48,455 nt of DNA from an uncultured Bacteriovoracaceae bacterium (GTDB taxonomy: Bacteria; Bdellovibrionota; Bacteriovoracia; Bacteriovoracales; Bacteriovoracaceae), in NCBI GenBank assembly GCA_938017795.1, contig CALIJZ010000031.1, forward strand, positions 1 to 48,455. Reading direction: 5' to 3'. Below, in pieces: positions 1 to 7,152 of the stretch; the first letter of the stretch is position 1; every line of letters starts with the position of its first letter. The notes below the pieces were generated by a model. It saw only the letters and a program-made list of their open reading frames with translations, did not search any database and was not told where the DNA came from. A program made the position numbers and the translations under genes.

Positions 1-1339
1 AAGGTCCTTTATAAATGAATACATTAAAGGCAACACAAACAATATTTACAGCTATCAGGGCCAATACAATATTAAAAGTTAGCTTGAAATTATACTTTGA
101 GCTTACTTGAGTGAGAAAGGCGACTAATATGCCACCGCTAATCCAGCTTGCAATCTTAAGCCCTAATTCTAAAATTTCACTAGATTTACTTGCAGCTAAA
201 GCGACAATTAATAAAAGAGAGATAGTTAAAGTCGTATCTTTAAAAATTATTTTTTTATCAGTAATTTTATCTCGATTCCAAATATCTATGCTTAAGCAAC
301 TTCCTACTGCATTTATTGTTGAATCCAAAGTACTCATCGTTGCAGCTAGAACTCCTGCTAACATTAAGCCCCTTAATCCAACTGGAAATTCGGTTGTAAT
401 GAAATAAGCAAAAATCTTATCTATTTTTACATCTGAATCAAGCCCTATATTTTGATAATGACTCCATAAAAGGGCACCTATTGATAAAAACAAGAGACCA
501 ATGAAAATTGAAAAAATTGACGAGAGTTTAATTGATCTTTGAGCAGTTTTTAAATCTTTACACGCTAAAAGTCTTTGAACAAAATCCTGATCCATTCCAT
601 GTGTACAAATATCAAATAATACCCCACCAATTACTCCAATAAAGAAATCTCTATAAAGATTTGAAAAATCTACGATTTTATTATTCATATAGGCTTCGTT
701 CATTAACTCAAACCAAGTGAACTCACTCACATCAACTATAAGGTAGTGAGCAAAGACTCCTCCTATAATAAATATCAATACTTGATAAAAATCAGTTTTT
801 ACAACAACCTTTAATCCACCGATAAGAGTATAGATATAAGTAATGAATGCACTTAATCCAATTGCCGCATAAATACTTAGTCCAAAAAACTCGGAAATAA
901 GGATGGATCCAGCATAAAGTCTAACTCCTACACCTAAAACTCTCCCAGTGATATAAAATAAACTAAGAGCTATATGGGCTCCTCTGCTTGATTTCCTATA
1001 ATCAGTGATAATTTCATAGAGGGTAATTCCTTTCCCATAAATCTTAGGTAATATATATGCTGAAATTATTAACCTCCCAATAGAGGCTCCTAAATAAATA
1101 TAAATAAAGCTGAAATTTTTTCCATAAGCAAAAGCCGGAATTCCAATAAATGTTAAGGCCGAGACTTCAGTTGCTATAATTGAAAAGATTGAATCTTTTA
1201 AACTCAGCGAATTATTAGCTAGATAAAAGTTTGATAAATCAACTTGTTGTTTTTCTAAAGTTAAGGCTTTAGATCTATTTTTTATAGCAAGAATAAAAAT
1301 AAATGAAATATAACCAACTACGACTAGAAGATCTATCAT
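1..1339 (-). CDS. Sodium/solute symporter (SSS family), C-terminus cut by window edge
   Basis: The frame is open from an ATG at 1339 to the left edge (446 codons), so the stop lies outside. The translation is strongly hydrophobic with many predicted membrane spans. Near the start it reads FYLANNS (residues 38-44) and then IATEVSALTF (55-64), the pattern of the sodium:solute symporter family after its first helix. The family couples Na+ import to uptake of a sugar, amino acid or organic acid; the substrate cannot be read here. The start codon overlaps the stop of the upstream lipoprotein gene by 4 bases (ATGA), which implies co-transcription. Family call is firm, substrate unknown. Confidence 0.85.
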   Translation of the reverse strand, partial: MIDLLVVVGYISFIFILAIKNRSKALTLEKQQVDLSNFYLANNSLSLKDSIFSIIATEVSALTFIGIPAFAYGKNFSFIYIYLGASIGRLIISAYILPKIYGKGITLYEIITDYRKSSRGAHIALSLFYITGRVLGVGVRLYAGSILISEFFGLSIYAAIGLSAFITYIYTLIGGLKVVVKTDFYQVLIFIIGGVFAHYLIVDVSEFTWFELMNEAYMNNKIVDFSNLYRDFFIGVIGGVLFDICTHGMDQDFVQRLLACKDLKTAQRSIKLSSIFSIFIGLLFLSIGALLWSHYQNIGLDSDVKIDKIFAYFITTEFPVGLRGLMLAGVLAATMSTLDSTINAVGSCLSIDIWNRDKITDKKIIFKDTTLTISLLLIVALAASKSSEILELGLKIASWISGGILVAFLTQVSSKYNFKLTFNIVLALIAVNIVCVAFNVFIYKGP

Positions 1340-3057
1340 TTAGCAGCTAGTGATTCTTTAATAATCCCCAATCTTTTATTAATAGATAAATTGGGCTCTG
1401 ATTGATACTTAGAGATATTTATTAAATCAGGTTTGTCGCGAAGTAAACAATACTCAGCACTAGAGTTACATAGAAAGTTTATATTTTTTATATATTTTTT
1501 TAGTTCTTTATCTAAGCTGATTGTATTCAGTGTTTCAAAAAGTTTAGTTCCACTTATACATTCTAGAGAATCTCGACAAACTTGAGCTTGCTCTATTTTT
1601 AATTCTCGAACCTTTAATAATCGATTAATCTTTAATTCTAAAGAATAATATTGAACTCTCATATCCATTGCCCACCTATAGGCTATTAAATCTCTTGGAT
1701 CGTAAGATAAGTATGAGTCTCTAAATAATTTCTCAACTTCCATCATAGTTAAACCAATTTGAGCATATTGCAAATCAACAAAAGTATTACTTTTTAAATC
1801 TATATAAAAATCTTTGAGCGATGGATCAATCTCTGTATTTTCTCCAATCAGCTTATCTATCTTGTTAAAGAATTCTACTACTCGTTTATCCCTAGAAGGT
1901 GTACTCCAATCATCATAGGCAATAGTTCCTAAATCACATGAATATTGCTGACAGTACTCATACCCTTGAGCAACTATTTCATCTCTTTGATTTACAAACT
2001 CTTTAACAGCACCAAGCATAGAAGAAATTGTTGCTCTAGCATTTTTCTTAATTCCTAAAGTATCCATTAAATAATTTGTAAAATTAACACTGCCATCTAA
2101 AAACTTAGTTTGATATTGATCTTTAGAAAACCATGACATGTCTTTACCATTGACTAATTTCCAATTTCTTTTTGATTTAATAGGCCATCGAAACTTTACA
2201 AACCCTCCATCAGATTCTGGTATTGCTTTAAAGTTTAACATTACCTCTTTGGCCATAGGTCTAATTGCAGTAGGCCTCGTTGAATATTGTTTTAAAATTG
2301 GGACTCCTGATCCATCATAAATTATTTGCGAGATAACTCTTACGTGCGTTGGGTTTAATTGGATAACTCCTTCTCTAAAAGCATCTTTGGAGAGCTTAAC
2401 TGGATAAGTATCTAACTTTAAAGTTTTAGTATAAGTACTATTTTTTAAGTACTCTAAGGCTGCTAAAAAAACTTCGTCTTTGTACCATAAAGTATCTCTT
2501 TTTAGCCTTTTCCACTTTCTTATAAAATTATCTTGAGAAAAGATTTTTCCTGAACCTGCTAAAGTATTAGCAGCAGGGAGAGAATGAATTCTAGCAAAGA
2601 TCCATCTAAGAACAAATGCAACATCGGCACAATCTGTAGAGATATTATGATTAAGAAAAAAGTTTTGATGAAAGTTTTCTTTTACCCATAGTGAGTATTT
2701 ACTCTCCCAATCAAGGGTCCAATTATTTTTTACTGTCCATATATTTTTTGAAGAAACAATATCATAGTCTCTATTAACTATTATAGATTTCCCTGAAGAA
2801 ATATTTTTCTTTTTATTCCTTATAAACTCATTTCTTAAATGCTGACTTGTAAATACATTGTGAGAGATTCTCTGATCAACTGCCCCCTCACGAGTCAAAA
2901 ATTCATCAACAAAAAATTTTTCATTTTCTTCATAAATTTCAGTTCTAATTTGAATGTCTTGAGAAGCTACCTTACTATTTAGATTAGTTGATTGACCACA
3001 GGAGATAAACAAAAGAGCGGTTATAAGTATTAGACTATTACTTCTTAAACTCTTCAT
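1336..3057 (-). CDS. Lipoprotein of unknown function, possible transglutaminase/papain-like fold
   Basis: This 573-residue protein starts with a lipoprotein signal (hydrophobic stretch, then FISC with Cys20), so it is probably anchored in the periplasmic face of a membrane. I do not recognise the family. A Cys in STDCADVAF (Cys143) followed by a His in NPTHVRVI (His238) resembles the Cys-His order of transglutaminase-like or NlpC-like thiol enzymes, but no third catalytic residue is clear, so that is only a suggestion. The C-terminal half is mostly helical and charged, with several cysteines. It overlaps the downstream symporter gene by 4 bases, so the two are likely expressed together. Confidence 0.7.
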   Translation of the reverse strand: MKSLRSNSLILITALLFISCGQSTNLNSKVASQDIQIRTEIYEENEKFFVDEFLTREGAVDQRISHNVFTSQHLRNEFIRNKKKNISSGKSIIVNRDYDIVSSKNIWTVKNNWTLDWESKYSLWVKENFHQNFFLNHNISTDCADVAFVLRWIFARIHSLPAANTLAGSGKIFSQDNFIRKWKRLKRDTLWYKDEVFLAALEYLKNSTYTKTLKLDTYPVKLSKDAFREGVIQLNPTHVRVISQIIYDGSGVPILKQYSTRPTAIRPMAKEVMLNFKAIPESDGGFVKFRWPIKSKRNWKLVNGKDMSWFSKDQYQTKFLDGSVNFTNYLMDTLGIKKNARATISSMLGAVKEFVNQRDEIVAQGYEYCQQYSCDLGTIAYDDWSTPSRDKRVVEFFNKIDKLIGENTEIDPSLKDFYIDLKSNTFVDLQYAQIGLTMMEVEKLFRDSYLSYDPRDLIAYRWAMDMRVQYYSLELKINRLLKVRELKIEQAQVCRDSLECISGTKLFETLNTISLDKELKKYIKNINFLCNSSAEYCLLRDKPDLINISKYQSEPNLSINKRLGIIKESLAAK

Positions 3058-3178
3058 TATTGATCCTTTTTATTTTTCAATTAACTCAAAATACTTTCGA
3101 TCTCGTGATATATCTATAATAGGATAATCGAAGCTGAAATTATTACACAATAACGCAGCCAGTCTATGAGTGTAAAAC

Positions 3179-3207
3179 TTGTCAAAACCTTCACAGCTCA
3201 CTAATCT
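3179..3207 (+). promoter_or_regulatory. Probable sigma-70-type promoter for the small protein at 3240
   Basis: TTGTCA at 3179-3184 and TAATCT at 3202-3207 are separated by 17 bases. Transcription would start near 3214, leaving a leader of about 25 bases with AAGGAAA before the ATG at 3240. Confidence 0.45.
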
Positions 3208-3239
3208 TCAAAAATAAATTTATTACACAAGGAAATATA

Positions 3240-3479
3240 ATGGAATTAGTTAAAAAATCAGGCGAATTTTCAATCTATAAGAAGAAAAACAATAGATTTT
3301 GCGTTCAAAATAAGAATAAAAAATATATTAACGGTGATGAAAAACAAAAGGTCTTACTTTCTGAAGGCTTAATTACAGTTGCTAAAGCTAAGCCAGTCGA
3401 GGAAGCTCCGGTTGAGGAAGCTGCAGCTGCTGAAGCTCCAGCAGAGGTTGTTGCTGAAGATACTCCAGCTGCTGAATAG
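3240..3479 (+). CDS. Small protein with basic N-terminal domain and Ala/Glu-rich tail
   Basis: A 79-residue protein with a good Shine-Dalgarno (AAGGAAA) before its ATG. Residues 1-45 are rich in Lys and Asn and end in KVLLSEGLI; residues 50-79 are almost only Ala, Glu, Pro and Val with repeated EEAPVEEA-like units, giving a strongly acidic, probably disordered tail. There is no signal peptide, so it is likely cytoplasmic. The function is unknown; the charge split resembles small ribosome- or nucleic-acid-associated proteins, but nothing identifies a partner. It stands alone between divergent and convergent neighbours and has its own promoter. Confidence 0.75.
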   Translation: MELVKKSGEFSIYKKKNNRFCVQNKNKKYINGDEKQKVLLSEGLITVAKAKPVEEAPVEEAAAAEAPAEVVAEDTPAAE

Positions 3480-3480
3480 T

Positions 3481-4188
3481 TTAGACTAATAACGAATCGG
3501 TACCATAGATAATTTTATGCTGTTGAGGGATTATTCTAAATTTCCCTCCTTGGTCATTATTCCACTGATAGGTATCTTTGATTAATTCTCTATTAAAACT
3601 TGTACCTGGAATAAAACTCGGAGTTATTACCCATACAGGGTGTATTTCAAGTTGATCAAAAATTCTTTTATAGGCTTTTGAGATATAGTCATAATCATCA
3701 GATGATTCTACTACTGACTTAATTTGATACTTCCCAGGGTATTGCTGAACTAAGTGCATGAGGTGTGAAATCGGTGTTCTCACCCCTGTCGAAGGCGTCT
3801 TAAAATCAAAGCTAATAAAGCTCACCATCTCAAATAACTCATCATCTACTCTTGTTCCAGAAGCTTCAATATTTACTTGAAAGCCTCGATTAACAAGTTC
3901 TCTAGTTAACTCTTTTACACGAGGTAAATGAATTGGATGCATTGGATCCCCACCAGTAATTGATATTCTTTTTAACTGCTTGGCCTGTTGATTAATTTCT
4001 TCAAGAAGCTCATCCATTGAATAAGATATTCCACCAGAATTAAAATCCCAAGTCTCTTTAGAGTCACAATTTAAACATCCAATATTACACCCCTGAAATC
4101 TCACAAATACTTGTGGTGTTCCTATTAAAACTCCCTCACCTTCTGTGGCAGGATATATTGAATGTATGTAAAATTTCTCACCTAACAT
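3481..4188 (-). CDS. queE: 7-carboxy-7-deazaguanine synthase (radical SAM)
   Basis: QueE rearranges 6-carboxytetrahydropterin to 7-carboxy-7-deazaguanine in the queuosine pathway. The radical SAM cluster motif is of the shortened CxxxCxxC type: Cys34, Cys38 and Cys41 in GCNIGCLNC. The SAM-binding GGDP motif follows (SITGGDPMHP). The N-terminus EGEGVLIGTPQVFVRFQGC is typical of QueE, and 235 residues is normal. No other queuosine gene is in the window. Upstream on the same strand lies a terminator-bearing small RNA candidate; whether queE is read from that promoter or its own is not clear. Confidence 0.92.
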   Translation of the reverse strand: MLGEKFYIHSIYPATEGEGVLIGTPQVFVRFQGCNIGCLNCDSKETWDFNSGGISYSMDELLEEINQQAKQLKRISITGGDPMHPIHLPRVKELTRELVNRGFQVNIEASGTRVDDELFEMVSFISFDFKTPSTGVRTPISHLMHLVQQYPGKYQIKSVVESSDDYDYISKAYKRIFDQLEIHPVWVITPSFIPGTSFNRELIKDTYQWNNDQGGKFRIIPQQHKIIYGTDSLLV

Positions 4189-4252
4189 ATATGTTTTCTA
4201 ACATAAGATGAATTTAAATGAAATAAGCTTGTAAAATACGAGAAAAATCTAC

Positions 4253-4284
4253 AAAAAAAGAGGGCCATCTGCCGTATGACCCTC
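4253..4284 (-). terminator. Intrinsic terminator of the small RNA candidate
   Basis: The 9-bp stem 4276-4284 with 4260-4268, loop of 7, is followed on the minus strand by seven Ts (4259-4253). One pair is G-T on the minus strand but would be a C-A mismatch on the plus strand, which fixes the direction. Confidence 0.8.
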
Positions 4285-4326
4285 ATTTTAGACATCCTGT
4301 CTGAACTAGCAACATCCATGTCGCTA
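4253..4326 (-). ncRNA. Candidate Csr/Rsm-type regulatory RNA with two GGA hairpins and terminator
   Basis: Read on the minus strand, a roughly 74-base transcript contains CGACATGGATGTTG (4310-4323) and AGACAGGATGTCT (4290-4302). Each forms a 5-bp stem that presents GGA in its loop. Both closely match the known CsrA/RsmA site ACARGGAUGU. A 9-bp hairpin with a U-run follows directly (4253-4284), and an extended -10 lies just upstream. Csr/Rsm RNAs bind and titrate the translational repressor CsrA. No csrA gene is in the window. Alternative: a CsrA-controlled leader with attenuator for queE, which starts 65 bases downstream. Confidence 0.6.
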
Positions 4327-4332
4327 TATTTA

Positions 4333-4341
4333 ATTATAACA
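4333..4341 (-). promoter_or_regulatory. Extended -10 promoter of the small RNA candidate
   Basis: The minus strand reads TGTTATAAT, a perfect extended -10 (TGnTATAAT). The expected start is near 4326, just before the first GGA hairpin. No good -35 is seen, which is usual for extended -10 promoters and would also fit an activator-dependent promoter. Confidence 0.6.
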
Positions 4342-4402
4342 CTGTCTGGGTTCTAGGAAAGATAAAAATCATTTTTTCCGGTGACATTTTGGCTTTTAAA
4401 AA

Positions 4403-4431
4403 CTGACTTTCTTGTCATTGTATTTCATAAT
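4403..4431 (+). promoter_or_regulatory. Possible promoter giving a leaderless exonuclease mRNA
   Basis: CTGACT at 4403-4408 and CATAAT at 4426-4431 are 17 bases apart. The expected start falls on or next to the ATG at 4437, and no Shine-Dalgarno precedes that ATG. Confidence 0.35.
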
Positions 4432-4436
4432 TAGGC

Positions 4437-5012
4437 ATGAAATATTTATCATTCGATTTAGAAGCTACAGGACTGGAGCAAAATGACCTCATTATTGAAT
4501 TTGCTTGCATTCCTATAGATGTTTCTAAGAAAACCATACTAGAGAACTTGAGTTTTCACCGTTTTATTCAGTGTCCAAGCTTTGATGAACTTAAACCAAA
4601 GTTAAACCCTTGGGTAATGAAAAATAATGAAACTCTTATTAAGAAAGCTCATCTTGAAGGCGAAAGTCTTGTAGATTTTAAAGTTAGTTTTGAAAAATAT
4701 TTAAATCAAGAAAAAGTTCAAGAATTTTTTAATAAAGAACCAATTGTATTGTTTGGAAAATCTATCAATGCCATTGATTTACCTTTTCTAAACCGTGACC
4801 TTGGCTGGGAGTTTATGAGAAAATATTTTTCTCATAGAGTTCAAGATGTGAGCTCAGCCAGTTATTCATTTATGGATAAAGGAATATTGCCCCCTGGAAG
4901 TGAGTCTGGATCTAAGCTTATGAATTTTCTAGGTATGGGCGAAGTCGCCCACACCGCACTTGAAGATGCTATTAATACTGCAAAAATGTATTTTAAAATT
5001 TTAGAATTATAA
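4437..5012 (+). CDS. DEDDh 3'-5' exonuclease (DnaQ-like)
   Basis: This 191-residue protein has the three exonuclease motifs of the DnaQ fold: FDLEATG near the start (the D-x-E motif), then FGKSINAIDLPFLNRDLG (motif II Asp), and HTALEDA near the end (motif III HxAxxD with the catalytic His). It should release nucleotides from 3' ends of DNA or RNA using two metal ions. Length is close to oligoribonuclease and DnaQ-like single-domain enzymes, but the sequence does not decide the substrate. It is a lone plus-strand gene; no ribosome binding site is visible before the ATG, so translation may be leaderless. Confidence 0.85.
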   Translation: MKYLSFDLEATGLEQNDLIIEFACIPIDVSKKTILENLSFHRFIQCPSFDELKPKLNPWVMKNNETLIKKAHLEGESLVDFKVSFEKYLNQEKVQEFFNKEPIVLFGKSINAIDLPFLNRDLGWEFMRKYFSHRVQDVSSASYSFMDKGILPPGSESGSKLMNFLGMGEVAHTALEDAINTAKMYFKILEL

Positions 5013-5014
5013 TC

Positions 5015-5719
5015 TTATTTTAAAACCAATTCGTCTTGATAAAAATTGGCCGGATTAAGTGCCTTATTTTCAAAGCGAATCTCAAAATGCAAATGATTAC
5101 CTGTTGATCTTCCCGTACTTCCAACTTTAGCGATAATTTCACCTCGCCCTACATTATCCCCTTTGACAGTTAAATTACGACTAGCGTGAGCATAAACAGA
5201 GTGATAATCAGGAGTATGCTCAATAATTGTCACATTTCCATAACTTCCCATCCAACCAGAGTAAATGACTTTTCCAGATTCGGCAGCAAGAATAGGTGTT
5301 CCTTTTTTTGCTCCAATATCAATTCCTTTATGCATTCTCTTTTTATTTCCTAACTTTCTTTTTCCATAACCAGAGGTAACTCTATAATTATCTTCAAGCG
5401 GCCAAGTGAATTGTAACAGTTTATCTCCAGTTTCTTCATCAAGAGGAAAAGAGTAATCATAATTAATTCTTTGATGGGCCGAAGCGACTGATCTAGTATA
5501 ATCGACAGTATCACCGAGCTTGATAAGTCTTGGTTTAATTTGAGGAACAAATACTAGAGATCTTCTTTTTCGAGCGAGTATACTTTTATCTATTTCTGAA
5601 AATCTACTATGGTCTCCGTGATCTTCATGACTATGTTTTACTTTAAAAAAATGTCCGCTTTGAATGGTAGAGCAAGAAATATAACTGAAGGCGAAAATTA
5701 ATAGTCCAATTAGTTTCAT
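5015..5719 (-). CDS. M23-family peptidoglycan endopeptidase lipoprotein
   Basis: A lipoprotein signal with Cys16 (SYISC) is followed by a His-rich stretch (HSHEDHGDHS) and a C-terminal LytM/M23 domain. The zinc and catalytic residues are visible: His130 and Asp134 in HKGID, and His209 and His211 in HLHFE. These enzymes cut peptide cross-bridges in peptidoglycan, or act as activators when degenerate; here all key residues are kept, so it is probably active. It overlaps the surE stop by 4 bases and ends the accD-folC-lptD-surE group. The His-rich N-terminus is an unusual extra that could bind metal. Confidence 0.9.
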   Translation of the reverse strand: MKLIGLLIFAFSYISCSTIQSGHFFKVKHSHEDHGDHSRFSEIDKSILARKRRSLVFVPQIKPRLIKLGDTVDYTRSVASAHQRINYDYSFPLDEETGDKLLQFTWPLEDNYRVTSGYGKRKLGNKKRMHKGIDIGAKKGTPILAAESGKVIYSGWMGSYGNVTIIEHTPDYHSVYAHASRNLTVKGDNVGRGEIIAKVGSTGRSTGNHLHFEIRFENKALNPANFYQDELVLK

Positions 5720-6498
5720 GAAAATCCTTGATTTAGTACTTCAATTAACTTTTGAAGCTTTTCTAAATTTACTTTATCTCCAATAATAACCGGTAATAAA
5801 CTTACAGACACATACCCATCAAGAATTGCCTGGCAATCAGAATTGTCTATATCTTCATGCCCTTCTAATTTACCTACAATCCAGTAATAATCTCTATCTC
5901 TGCCATCTACCCTCTTTTCAATTTCCTCAGAGTATTTTCTAAAACCTAAGTTAGTCAGTTTTATGCCTTTGATTTCAGATAAGTCCGTATTAGGAATATT
6001 AATATTTAGTAAAGTCTTAGGAGCTAAAATATCACTGATTCCAGCTTCAACAAATAATTTAGTAATATGAGCTGCAGTATCAAAATGAAAATTTTGATCT
6101 TCAACTAAGAATTTACAAGCAAGACTTACTGCTATCCCTTTTACTCCATGAAAGACAGCTTCTCTGGCCCCACCAACAGTAGCTGAATAATAAATATCTT
6201 GAGCAAGATTAGCTCCTTTATTTATTCCTGAAATAACTAAATCGGGAAGATTTCCTTTATGAAAATGACCTAGTGATAATAAAACACAATCGGCCGGAAA
6301 ACCGGTACAGTGATTTTTATTTTTACCGTAATTTTTTACTCTCAGAGGTTTATTTAAAGTTAAGCTATGCCCGCTAGTCGATCTTTCACCACTTGGAGCC
6401 ATAACATGTAAATCTTTACAGATCTTAGATATTGCAACATGCAAAAGTTCTAATCCATCAGATTCATAACCATCATCATTTGTTAATAAAATTTTCAT
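5716..6498 (-). CDS. surE: 5'/3'-nucleotidase SurE
   Basis: SurE removes phosphate from nucleoside monophosphates in the cytoplasm. The N-terminus MKILLTNDDGYESDG holds the metal-binding Asp8-Asp9 pair, followed by the Ser/Asn region in GERSTSGHSLT and SGINKGANLAQDIYYSATVGGAREA, which are hallmarks of the family. The length (260) is normal. In many bacteria surE lies beside an M23 lipoprotein of the NlpD type, as it does here with a 4-base overlap. It is 75 bases downstream of the glutamine amidotransferase gene. Confidence 0.95.
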   Translation of the reverse strand: MKILLTNDDGYESDGLELLHVAISKICKDLHVMAPSGERSTSGHSLTLNKPLRVKNYGKNKNHCTGFPADCVLLSLGHFHKGNLPDLVISGINKGANLAQDIYYSATVGGAREAVFHGVKGIAVSLACKFLVEDQNFHFDTAAHITKLFVEAGISDILAPKTLLNINIPNTDLSEIKGIKLTNLGFRKYSEEIEKRVDGRDRDYYWIVGKLEGHEDIDNSDCQAILDGYVSVSLLPVIIGDKVNLEKLQKLIEVLNQGFS

Positions 6499-6573
6499 CT
6501 CGCTCCTTAGACTATATTAATGATTCGGATCATTTAGATCCTCTTTAAGAAATAAAAACATTAAAGAATATAT

Positions 6574-7152
6574 TTACCTCTTATAATTTAAAAGTTTACT
6601 AAAAAAAATATGATTTTTAACTGTCCCAATTGATTCCGGATGGAATTGGTAGGTTATCGAATTCTTTAACACTGAAGCATAGATAATATTATCTTTCACT
6701 AAAGTGCTGATATTTTTTTCTCTAAATTTAGACTGAAAAATTTCTAGAGAATTATATCGTTGAACTTCTATTTCATTTTCCTCAATAAGAAAGTAATCCT
6801 TCCAATATTTATTAAGTGTTATTTTTTCACTAAAGCCGTGAATTGGTTTATTAGAAATTCTAATAGGATAGCCTAAAGAATTTAAAATAATCTGATGACC
6901 TAAACAAATCCCTAAAAATTTATAATTATCATATATTTTTTTCTTGATGAGTTCATATAGGCTAATATACATTTCAGGCCTGCCAGGACCGGGGCCAAGG
7001 ACAAATACATCATTAGAAAATTTTTTATTTTTTAAATCTGCTTCCAACTTAGTAAAATGAGAAACTAATGGATTGTTTCCTTCTTTAAAGAAAGAAGTCG
7101 CAATATTATAAGTAAAACTATCTTCAAAATCGTAAATCCGAATAGTATTCAA
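6574..7152 (-). CDS. pabA: Glutamine amidotransferase of aminodeoxychorismate/anthranilate synthase
   Basis: A class I glutamine amidotransferase of 192 residues with all marks of the PabA/TrpG family: GPGPGRPE (oxyanion region), GICLGHQ with nucleophile Cys83, and FHPES with His171 and Glu173. It supplies ammonia from glutamine to the chorismate-using partner. PabA and TrpG cannot be told apart by sequence; some bacteria use one protein for both. The nearby folC (folate pathway) favours PabA. No PabB or TrpE partner is in the window. The start overlaps the lptD stop by 4 bases. Confidence 0.8.
   Translation of the reverse strand: MNTIRIYDFEDSFTYNIATSFFKEGNNPLVSHFTKLEADLKNKKFSNDVFVLGPGPGRPEMYISLYELIKKKIYDNYKFLGICLGHQIILNSLGYPIRISNKPIHGFSEKITLNKYWKDYFLIEENEIEVQRYNSLEIFQSKFREKNISTLVKDNIIYASVLKNSITYQFHPESIGTVKNHIFFSKLLNYKR

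Noticed and set aside
111-407. 98-residue plus-strand frame
   Set aside because: It lies antisense to the symporter gene, has no ribosome site, and the opposite frame carries a known family.
4189-4340. preQ1 or other riboswitch for queE
   Set aside because: The preQ1-I/II core is not recognisable. The two GGA hairpins and terminator fit a Csr/Rsm RNA better, though a leader role is kept as an alternative.
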